NCBI GenBank assembly: GCA_013115135.1
Contig: JABANP010000399.1
Location: 1 to 50,710, forward strand
DNA length: 50,710 nt
Source of the DNA: Perkinsus olseni
Lineage: Eukaryota; Perkinsozoa; Perkinsida; Perkinsidae
Reading direction: 5' to 3'
Shown in pieces: positions 24,477-33,275 of the stretch (positions are counted from its first letter, which is position 1; each line of letters begins with the position of its first letter). The position numbers and the translations under genes were made by a program. A model generated the notes under the pieces. The model was given only the letters and a program-made list of their open reading frames with translations, did no database searches and was not told the origin of the DNA.

Positions 24477-24737
24477 TCACCCGTCGAGCCATGCGTGCCT
24501 GGCAGATCCGCTTCTAGCTCTCGGGCTACACACCCCCGGCTTGCTGGGGTCTATATCCTCAGCGCCCACTGGGCTGGGCAGTACCCGCAGAGCAAATACA
24601 GCAAACAGCAGTATGATCAGAGGACGTGACGAGGAACTATTCTGCTGATGAAAGAAGAACTGCGAGAAATGCTTCAAATCTCCTGTCCCCGCCTCGTGGG
24701 AAGGACCCCAATCGCCGCCTCCACCAGGCGTCAGCAC
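24477..24737 (-). CDS. Possible first exon with hydrophobic leader
   Basis: A frame starting at 24737 (MLTPGGGGDWGP) reaches SSSSRPLIILLFAVFALRVL and then PSPVGAEDIDPSKPGVC. The hydrophobic core followed by a small-residue site (SPVGAE) looks like a signal peptide or signal anchor after a 37-residue polar extension. It lies upstream of the extracellular exons on the same strand, so it may be the true N-terminus of the RCC1/EGF protein. Alternatively it is the C-terminal membrane segment of another gene. Confidence 0.4.
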   Translation of the reverse strand: MLTPGGGGDWGPSHEAGTGDLKHFSQFFFHQQNSSSSRPLIILLFAVFALRVLPSPVGAEDIDPSKPGVCSPRARSGSARHAWLDG

Positions 24738-24835
24738 CTTTCACCCGGATCTAATTGACAAGCCAACGTGCGGTGATGCCGAGAAGCATGACGTCAACTT
24801 GCGGCTGCCCTGCATAACATATAACCTACCCGACA

Positions 24836-24907
24836 GGTTTTATGGTGTAACGGTTAGCACTCTAGACTCTGAATCTAGCGATCTGGGTTCAAATCCCGGT
24901 AGAACCT
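24836..24907 (+). tRNA. tRNA-Gln (anticodon CUG), second copy
   Basis: A 72-nt cloverleaf differing from the 23537 copy at a few paired positions: acceptor GGTTTTA (one G-T pair) and anticodon stem CTAGA/TCTAG, a compensated pair change. Loop CTCTGAA again gives anticodon CTG. The T arm is identical. Only three T residues follow, so termination may occur further on. Confidence 0.93.
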
Positions 24908-24923
24908 TTCAGTCCATATATGG

Positions 24924-25190
24924 TTACATCCTCAGGTAGGATCCTCCATCACGACCTGGCACAATCACCAGATAGGTTTGGCCCGTCCATTGAATCCTCG
25001 CAATGCTTCCGCGTCCGTCCGACCGGAAGTGACAATTCTCAAGACGACTTCTCAGCGAACTCTGTGCATTGCACACCCGCAGCGCCAGCATCCGACCCAG
25101 CACGAGATATTCAGAAATATATCCGTTAGCGCCTTGAAGGCCGGTGTCCTCTCGCAGCCCACCGTTTCTGTGACTACGCTGTTGCCCCAC
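24924..25190 (-). CDS. Exon-like frame, extracellular-type sequence
   Basis: Contains CNAQSSLRSRLENCHFRSDG and SIARIQWTGQTYLVIVPGRD, ending GSYLRM. The pattern of a short turn, then a beta-strand pair with GQTYLVIVPG, resembles the last strands of pre-peptidase C-terminal-type beta-sandwich domains. It could be part of the RCC1/EGF gene or a separate small gene. A + frame (24978-25232) overlaps. Low certainty. Confidence 0.3.
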   Translation of the reverse strand: MGQQRSHRNGGLREDTGLQGANGYISEYLVLGRMLALRVCNAQSSLRSRLENCHFRSDGRGSIARIQWTGQTYLVIVPGRDGGSYLRM

Positions 25191-25878
25191 ATCCTATCGG
25201 CCATCAAGCCGTTAATCTACGATGTGATTTAATGTCCGATGATGCCAATGCTGCACCCATGATCTCATCCGGCTGCAGAGGTCTGTATCAATCGGGCGCA
25301 TCCACACAGGAATGCTCCTGTGCGTTGTGGAAGGCGTACCGTCAAGGCATCATCCCACAGAAGCACGGCCAATTCATCCGCACGGTTGAAACGAGAGCGA
25401 GTCCAGCGGCCCAGAGCCGAGTATACCGTTATACAGGCAACCCATTAGCACTGAGTGATCTGTTTTCAAATCAACCAGCAGCACCGACGCTACTGATGAT
25501 GTAACCTCCTGCTCAACCGCTCCGATTCGGCTCGTGCCTCGTGACGTGTGGAAGATGTTGCACGAAAATTGCAAGAAAATCCAAAATGGGCCTTCCTGGA
25601 AATCTGCGCTGAGCCAAATCGATCAACCGATCGATCGGCCCTCGTCGGAAGCAGGTACTGAGACCAACGTCTGAGGGGACTTGGTAATAAGGGTATAGGG
25701 TTGCTTAAGGGGCGTCTCTCTCTCTTCTCACGTTCGAGTAGTGGTGGCGTAGTCCTCGTTCTCATAGCTCTGTGAATTGCGTTAAATTAAAGGGCTCCAG
25801 GTGAAGGCTCCCTAGTGCCATCGAAGCCCACTTCGATCTGCGTTGGTATCTCATTCACCGTATTATTTATCAGGAACC
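25191..25878. other. Upstream flank of the ubiquitin-L40 gene
   Basis: Short frames on both strands (25232-25504 +, 25490-25765 -) read poorly. A pyrimidine-rich tract near 25720-25735 and the 100 bp before 25879 should contain the promoter and leader of the ubiquitin-L40 gene. I see no other feature. Confidence 0.4.
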
Positions 25879-26413
25879 ATGCAAATATTCGTTAAGACCC
25901 TAACCGGCAAGACCATCACTCTTGATGTCGAAGCCGCCGACACCATCGAGGCTGTCAAAGCTAAGATCCAGGACAAGGAGGGTACTACTAACATCCTCTC
26001 CGTCACTCTTCTTTTCCATCGTTTTGCTGTCCGCCCGCTTAATTTTATACAAGTTTTATTATCACCTTTCTTTAGGAATCCCCCCGGATCAGCAGCGTTT
26101 GATCTTCGCTGGCAAGCAGCTCGAGGATGGCCGTACCCTCTCTGATTACAACATCCAGAAGGGTGAGCATTTATTGGTTACTCGACGTATTCATTCCATC
26201 TTCCGTTCTTTCTCAGAGTCCACTCTCCATCTCGTTCTCCGTCTCCGTGGTGGTGTTATCGAGCCCTCCCTTGCCGTTTTGGCCAGGAAGTACAACTGCG
26301 ACAAGATGATCTGCCGCAAGTGCTACGCTCGTCTTCCCCCTCGCGCCGTGAACTGCCGTAAGAAGAAGTGTGGTCACTCCAATCAATTGCGCCCCAAGAA
26401 GAAGCTGCGATAA
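25879..26413 (+). CDS. UBA52: Ubiquitin-60S ribosomal protein L40 fusion
   Basis: Exons 25879-25981, 26076-26162 and 26217-26413 splice to exactly 128 residues, the normal length. Ubiquitin begins [20 protein letters not shown] and ends HLVLRLRGG, the site cut by deubiquitinases to free monomeric ubiquitin. The remaining 52 residues are eL40, beginning [20 protein letters not shown], with the four Cys of its zinc site ([20 protein letters not shown]...KKKCGH) and the basic end RPKKKLR. The ubiquitin differs from the animal form at a few helix/loop sites ([14 protein letters not shown]). Introns of 94 and 54 nt interrupt the ubiquitin part. Confidence 0.97.
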
Positions 26414-26963
26414 GACCCTCATTGTCGTTGCCGACGTAGTCTAGGTGTTACTACCGCCTTCCTGAGTTGGCGGTGGCCACCACCCGGATGGCGCTGGTTC
26501 CTTGTGCCCGCTGGTTCTGAGGATAGCTAACTTTTGTTGCGTTGTATTTCGGCAATGGGAGGCGATTTCGGCGGCGAAGGGTGCTCTTACATGGTAGAGA
26601 ACTAAATCGAAGAATTTTGCGAATAAGACGTGTAGCTCTTGGAAACGATGGGAACTTCGTACTCCGAATCGCGGAGGTAAAATATCTCTAGAAATTTTTG
26701 GGAATATTTCGCAACACAGTCGAGAACACGACTTTCGATAATAGTCGGTTGTCTCCCATAAAAGGTGGATACATAGACATTAAGATATATTACCCACAGA
26801 TCAGCGGCACGATGAAACTCTATCCATATGTTTCGCTTTTCTATGGTGCCTACAACGTTGAACGGTTGAATAAACACCTTCGAACTTGAACACAACATGA
26901 TGACTGGGTGCTAATGACAGCGTTACAAAAAGCATCGGTATTTGAGGTGTATACACCAACAGT
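26414..26963. other. Gap between convergent gene ends
   Basis: AT-rich, with overlapping opposite frames at 26602-26898 and 26698-26889. It lies between the L40 stop and the DeSI stop. No gene supported. Confidence 0.4.
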
Positions 26964-29579
26964 TCAGACACGCAAGTAGAAGCGTATGATCTCGACATGC
27001 TCCTGAGAAGTCTTGTCGAGCTTCCCAACAGCATCATCATCGAGATCGAGGAAGTCAATCGACAAATCCTTGAGGAACTCTCTCAAGTGTGGCAACCGCT
27101 CCAGACCAATCCGGGCAGCTTCCAAGCGCGCTGATGTACAGCTGTTGTCGGAGTCGCTGAGAATCTCACCGTATAAACTGAGGGTCTGAGAGGGGACAAG
27201 CTTCAGTCAAGGCGTACAATTCGATGCGTCGCCGAATAAAAGGTGCGAAAAATCCAGCATTTCTGCGATCGAGGGAGCTTCGAGTGCCTTAGCTTCAAGC
27301 GCAAGCCCTCAGGTAGACTAGCACCGATGTATCTCGTTTGAAGAAGGATTGGCAAAGGCTACTTCAACAAGTCCGGAATGCAGCGCTCAAACACGAGAGT
27401 CGGGCAAGACTAAGGTTCTCGGAGGGCCCCGATCAACTCGCGTTACACACCAAGACCAATCGACCGCATGGGGCTCAACCTCTTACCAGATCAGAAAGAA
27501 CCTCCGAGCCCTCCATAGGAGTGTCCGCCTTCAAGGAGTATAGAGTGTTGGCAGCGAATTCGTAGCAAAGCTTTCGTGCAGAGATGGGGACGCTATCGCC
27601 ATTGGTCGCCCATGAAACTGTAAGATACCAACCTCGTCGGTGGCGAGCGCGAAGCACCGCCCTCACCTGCGTGCTGTGCAATCGATGCAAGCTCGGCGTC
27701 CAGCTGGTTAGTGGCATTACTAATGTTCATAACGGCAGTGAGGAGCATGGCACCTGTACGACGAGCGAAACTGTTCAGGGAAACAGAGAGCGAGAAGCCG
27801 TTGAGAAAACGTACGGACAGCATTGTTCATGTCTTCGAACGCATCAGCACTCTTATTCAGCCAGGCTGCCAGATTGGAGGCCTTCTCGGCTCCAGGTATC
27901 TAGGCAGTCCAATTGCCATCAGGGCGCCTTTCCATTACAGTAGCCTCATCACTGTAAGCCAGTTCCTCACGAGTGCCCCTACGGCTAACACGTAGTTCGA
28001 GAAGGATCCTGGTTCGTACTGTGCCTGAAGGGGGCATCTCGAGGAGGCCGCGCGCCCGTATCAGACTCACTGTAGCATCGAGAATGACATTCATAGTGGC
28101 TGTGGACTCATCACTGATCGCGCCTTCCGTCACGGCATGGGTGATCGAGTCCACGTTACTAATTCCGAGCTTGCTGAGCTTGGCGACGGCCAAGTTGAGC
28201 ATGCGACTGTCCTTGGGCAAACGGTGAGGGGTAAAATCGAGCTTAGCTGGTGCTGAAGGAAAACTCGTTATCAAATAAGAGATGATGTCGAAGTCCCACC
28301 TTCCGATTCTGCTTTCGCGGGCACACTCGGGGCGGGTTCAGCACTACTGCTGCTGCCGTTGCCCGTAGATTGGGCGAGCTGTGGTGCGGCCGGTGCATCT
28401 GGGGTGAGCAGGAGAGTAGTTTCGCATGGGCTTCTTCACCGAGTACTAATTACTTGGCAAAATTTGATGTATGGTTGTGCAAGGGGTTCAAACCGCCGAT
28501 ATTGGTGGGGTTAATCTGAGGAGGCAGTCATAAGGAGCGCGTCCGAGCGGTGGTTAGCCTACCGACTGTCTCATTTGAGCTTCCATGTTCTCTATCATAG
28601 GTCGAAGCATGACACCCATAGGGGAGGACAGGGCCTCATTGGGAAGATCGACGATATCTAACAACAATAGCTATCATACTAGATACGGCAGTGAACCTCC
28701 TCCGACGTACATGACGGCAGCCCCTGGCCGTCCAGTAAAAACCTGAACACACAGCCATGAGCATATCATGAGCAGAGAGCTTCCACACTACGCGAACAGC
28801 TTGACACATAAACAGCACTGCCGATCCATAGTGGACAGAGTGCAACGGTAGTTGGGGTTTGAACACAGGGCTGGAGGTACCTTACTTGGCGATATCATCG
28901 GCGAAATTGTTACAGTTGTTGTTGAGCAGGCTGTAGGTTTCTGTGGTGTATCTTGAATGGCTACAATAGCAGGCACGCCTTTAGCCTCAACGATCCACCT
29001 GTTCCATATCGACTGTAGATAAGCGTTTAGTTGATCTCTCGTCTTGTGGGTAAAACCTGAAGAAAAAAGTCGGGGAAAGGACTCCTCGTACCCGAGCGTC
29101 AGGGAAATCGTGCCGACGCTCGTGAATTGTAACATAGGTCGACTCACCGAGGTCTATGGTCTGGTATGGCATGCCAGGCACGGCGGGAGGAGGGGATACA
29201 CAAATACCTGAGGGAGGCTGCTTGATGGAGAGTGGTGGTGAAGGCACTACCTCCTCCGTAGTAGTACTCCAATCCGAACACTACCACTCCTGTGTGCCAG
29301 ATACCCTAGAAAAGATACATGCTTATGGAACATGTTTAGAGCCAGGGTCGACCTAGGATACTCTTTCGTGATCCTCATTCGAGCTAATTCCCTTCCGCAT
29401 AGAGCCAGTGAGTGCCACAGCACATTCTACTGGAGCCCTCTACGCTTGCGAGATATCTCCAGTGGTGAACCTCTCACCTCGATCTGCTTTCCCAGTATCA
29501 TAGGGCTCATCTGTCGGGCCATGCCTTGGGAGAGATCGTAGAGATGAGCTTGGACCTTAACGCCGCTAGTGGAGGCCAT
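26964..29579 (-). CDS. DeSI/PPPDE-type deSUMOylating isopeptidase with helical C-terminal extension
   Basis: Exon 1 (29579-29478) reads SGVKVQAHLYDLSQGMARQM and SPMILGKQIE. A second exon (29305-29251) gives GIWHTGVVVFGLEYYYGG with the catalytic His. A third (from 29207, after a 43-nt intron) gives GICVSPPPAVPGMPYQTIDL. These match DeSI-1 closely. HKTRDQLNAYLQSIWNRW follows (about 29030), then ETYSLLNNNCNNFADDIAK (about 28940-28905) with the catalytic Cys in NNNCNNF, and DLPNEALSSPMGVMLRPMIE (about 28650-28590). DeSI enzymes remove SUMO or ubiquitin-like modifiers. After the normal DeSI end come a Pro/Ser-rich linker and about 300 helical residues (KDSRMLNLAVAKLSKLGISN, RRTGAMLLTAVMNISNATNQ, LSLYGEILSDSDNSCTSARL), ending IIRFYLRV with TGA at 26964-26966. 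The tail may be a PUL-like armadillo domain; some exon borders are unresolved. Confidence 0.85.
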
Positions 29580-31565
29580 TTACAGTCAAAGCTGATAATA
29601 ACTACGAAAGCAACTGCATCTCGATGGCGATCAAATCCAAGCTATTTCGCAACTACATCTCAAGGTCTCAGAAAATCTCTACAGAAGAAGCTGCGGTAGG
29701 CAAAATATTCTGACAACCCGATCGTCGTTGCAGAGACGGAGCGAGAGACGACCAACGCCCGAAGAACACGGTATACAATAGTCGCTCCCCGGCTCATCCC
29801 AAATCACCAGAGTGGTGAGTGGAAAGTCATGAGAATGGTGAGTGGAAACGATCGAAGTTCAGAGTGACCAGCGAAGCCACATCCGACTTCTAGAATCCGG
29901 CTAGTACGAAATGCGCTCCCGGGGGGCGATTCCGAGCCTAGTTAGTTTACGATACCAATCCATCTTCAAATCATATATCGAATCGGAGTCCGATTATCGG
30001 ACGAACCCATCCGAGCCACGAATCGATCTTGAGAGTAGAGAAACAAGTGATTTGCTTTCGACCAGCCGGTGGTTGATAATTGGAATTTGAGCATCTTATA
30101 CGCACGCCTGGATCACATCGACTGGCTTGTATCACGATCCTTTGTCCTTCTGGAGATCAAGGCTACAGGAGAGATGCTAAACTGCTACCAACCCGTCACT
30201 GATGGGATGGCTCTCCACACTACGGAATCTAGAGTTTCCTTCTTTCAGGCTGAAGCGCGCTGCTGCACGACCCCACCCCGCGATGGTTGCGATATCTCCG
30301 TACTGTAACACGACAAGCTGCGGATCTCCCAAGCTTCTCTCTACTAGATGGTACTGAGCAATGACGATGTTACATATTAACAGATCAGTATAGACAAAGG
30401 TAAACGTCAAGTTAGCAGCTCGTTGCCAGCAAATCGTCTCGTAGACGAGTGCTCATCATACCAACTTTTCCCGAAATTACCAAGGCGCTGAGACATGCCG
30501 ACAGAGAGCTTCCGCCGCCTTTACTGTGCAAAAAAATGTAATGGGGAACCGCGTGACAAGCAGCTTCGAACCAGTGGCACACATCCATCCAACCGCGTCA
30601 CTCGCCACAAAAATACTTCGCGGAGTCGGATGGATCTACCAGCGGTACTTGGCGACAAGCCTAATGGCCACGTAGTGCGCCGTCATGATGTTGCCCCTAT
30701 AGACCGAGGCCCAATCTTCCCGTTTGTTCTCCATCGCGTAACGTAACGTACTGCGCTTGATTTGCACACCATGGTTGTAGATCGCTGTTGTGAGACAGAC
30801 TCCAGCTGTGAGTATGCTACCTGACGCCCAACACTATAGGAGCTGTGTTCTAAGCCCAAACAGACTTCGGATTACTCGGAGCTCTCTACTTCGAAACTAA
30901 CAGTTAATAATAACTAATAATCCGTCGATATTCTTTCCCACGCACGGGGGACCTCCGAATAATGCGGTTGGGTAGAGCGATAATGAAAGAAAAATTTCGA
31001 TAGGCAAGCTAAGTCCTATGGACTGCGGGGAAATCCTGCTGTCATTCGGAGATTTTCTTTCCAAAAAATAGGTTGCTTGACGTAGGCGCGTTAACCACGT
31101 GGCTCCCGTCCGCTCCCCAACCCCCCCACCCAGTACTACCGGCCGTTCGATACCGCCCCTTCCTGCATGCAAATACGGACAACCCGAGCGTGCTTATACC
31201 TGCCAGAGCAGACTGCAACTTCACAGCTGTCATCAGCATGGTTACCCGCCACGATGGAAGTTGAAGGAGCAGCGACCATCCACATTGCATGGCTGATGGG
31301 CGGTGGCATGTCCGGTCTTATCACTGGATGGGCTTTCTTGTACCTGCAGGAGATGCTTCTATTCAACACCCAGCAAGGCGGCACCCTTACTGTATAATAG
31401 CCGCAGCGGTGCGCCGATCGATGCGGACGCTAGGGAGACCAGTAAAGGCTGTCGGGAGCTCTCGGCTTGTCCCTGCCTTCGGCACCACCTGCCCTCCTCT
31501 GGCGGAAGCTTCACCATTTCGCTGATGGTTGGTCGACAACCAATGAGGTACCGGCACCTGGAGGG
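29580..31565. other. Long stretch without a supported gene
   Basis: About 2 kb upstream of the DeSI start. A small direct duplication, GAGTGGTGAGTGGAAA / GAATGGTGAGTGGAAA, lies near 29810-29850. Frames at 30069-30308 (+), 30177-30410 (-) and 31167-31397 (+, with a hydrophobic stretch IAWLMGGGMSGLITGWAFL) are possible exons, but I cannot connect them to anything. Confidence 0.4.
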
Positions 31566-32325
31566 CTATCCAATACGACTGGCCACATGCCAACCCGCAT
31601 CTGCTACTACCCGGTCCCGAATGTTTTCCACTGGGTTAGGGAGGAGGTGTCTTTGGACCGCTAGTGGAAGATGGTGGGCTAAGCCGGGCTGCAGCATTTG
31701 CTCGACGAACCCCTGAGAGAGAGATCATGAAGGGGACCCTAACGACCTCACACTCACGTCATCCATCTGCTCCAGGATCTGCCGAGTGGTCTTCTCAGAG
31801 AGCCCTTTGAAGCCGGCCAGGAGGAAAAGTCGCGACCACAACCTGAGGAGTCCCCTTTGACGCAACCACTACCAGGTAAAGATGCGCACCTGGAGAGCCG
31901 GGCAATGGTATTTTGGTCGAAGAAAATATCAAAGACACTCGTATGCAGCAGTAGGCGCTGGATGCGTGGTGGCAGGTACTCCAGCAAGCCGTGCTGACGG
32001 ACCTGTCGAGAAACGATGGCGACCAGAGGGTTCAATGGCGGGTGTTACCTTGCAGTAGAATCCGAGGCCCACCAGTAAGGTTCCAACAAGGATTGCTATC
32101 AAGTGCGGGCACTGATTGAGCACCTAAACGGATGGCCATGGGGTTGAACCCGGATTCCTTCCGCTACGATCACACCCTCACACCGCTAGACCACAAGCTT
32201 CCTGCATAGATCGGGCTGACAACACTCTCACCCCTTCCTACCTGTATTGTGAGGCCTGCCAGGCCCACTACAAGAATACAAAACCCGACCCATACGACAA
32301 GGGTCCAATCATCCACGTTGACCAT
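31566..32325 (-). CDS. Small two-helix membrane protein, unknown
   Basis: Exon 1 (32325-32242) encodes MVNVDDWTLVVWVGFCILVV and GLAGLTIQ, one membrane helix. Exon 2 (32123-32049) adds LIAILVGTLLVGLGFYCK, a second helix. Exon 3 (from about 32004) reads VRQHGLLEYLPPRIQRLLLH then TSVFDIFFDQNTIARL. A further segment reads LWSRLFLLAGFKGLSEKTTR and QILEQMDD before a GTGAGT donor. The last exon reads GFVEQMLQPGLAHHLPLAVQ...DRVVADAGWHVASRIG up to TAG at 31566-31568. All resolved junctions are phase 0, except around 31880-31860, where the frame shifts by one with no normal intron, so a sequence indel or an unusual intron is likely. The soluble part is helical. Family not recognised. Confidence 0.6.
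32126..32201 (-). repeat. tRNA-like short element inside an intron
   Basis: On the minus strand the intron holds TGTGGTCTAGCGGTGTGAGG (an A-box-like start) and, about 45 nt on, GGGTTCAACCCC (a B-box match). The cloverleaf is imperfect (start GGAAGC, end GGCCATCC do not pair well), so it is a tRNA-derived SINE or tRNA pseudogene rather than a functional tRNA. Confidence 0.5.
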
Positions 32326-33275
32326 AGGCAAGGGCTGGCGAGTTGTAGAGAGCACAACGCTGTTAGGCGACGAATTTGGTCTCTTCGCCGCAACCAGCGT
32401 CCGAGGTCGGTCTGCCGTACGATCAGTATCTTCAACAGGCGGATAACACCAAAGCTGGACGCTACCGGGCTATTGTACCACACACTATGAAGATTCCGGG
32501 CCACATTGGGCCTGAGCGGCGTCGTTACTACCTGCGGTGGTGGCATCCTGATGACCCAAGATTCCTCTGATCCTTAGTGGCAATCGAGCCAACGGTTGGA
32601 TGACGTATTTTCGTAGTGATATGCCTTCTTCTGCTTGGGCCGTCATTATTATTACCAACGACTCAACTGACGGCCTGCAGGCGTTCAAAGTACAGGAACA
32701 CTGGAGTACCATTAGTGAAGAATGAGGACCACGATGAATCGCACCGATCGGACCGATTGCGACGATTGGGTACGATACCGATTGAATCGGTATCGTACCC
32801 CGGTGAGACGACAGCGAAGAGAGGGCGGTCAGAAAGAGCCCTTAGAGGCCTGCTCTGAGTCTCAATGCTTCCCCGCGTAACCCAACAGACGATCGGTCGA
32901 CTTGCTGCAACTGCTTCGTCAAGGTTTACCAAATCGGTGTGCAAGATCCCAGGTTCAATCCCCGCAAGCGCCATTTTTCTGCGTCATGCCATCGCAGAGC
33001 GTAGTCCTGCGCTCTCTTTGCGGTCCACTACGTTCCGCAGGAAGTGAAGCATTCCCTGCCTATAAGTGAGCTGCGTGGCGAAAACCCTCTTCGCGGAGCG
33101 CAGGGCTTCCACTTGTGAATTTTTGCTGCAGCATACCGTCGCGCCATCTTTCACAGCAAATCTGAACTCGGTTGTCAGAGCGTCAGAAAGTTCCCTTCGT
33201 CTGATGGACTGTAGTTGACCTCAAGATACCCCGTCCAACCGCAGTTTCGTGCTTGTAGTTATTCGCCTCACCACA
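32326..33275. other. Intergenic region between divergent genes
   Basis: Separates the membrane-protein gene (-) from the first PB1-ZZ gene (+). It contains the perfect hairpin at 32768-32800 and a B-box-like AGGTTCAATCCCC near 32950. Short frames only. Confidence 0.4.
32768..32800. repeat. Perfect 16-bp inverted repeat with a single-base G spacer
   Basis: GGGTACGATACCGATT (32768-32783), G (32784), then its exact reverse complement (32785-32800). Flanking bases do not pair. The surrounding 40 bp also repeat ACCGAT/GACCGATTGCGACGATT-like words. Confidence 0.95.

Noticed and set aside
23807..24517. 236-codon plus-strand frame
   Set aside because: Composition is poor and the minus strand of the same bases gives protein-like exons with good donors; treated as a shadow.
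28535..28600. Possible tRNA (GTCCGAGCGGTGGTTAGCC looks like an A-box)
   Set aside because: No B-box or acceptor stem at the right distance; the bases fall in an intron/exon border of the DeSI gene.
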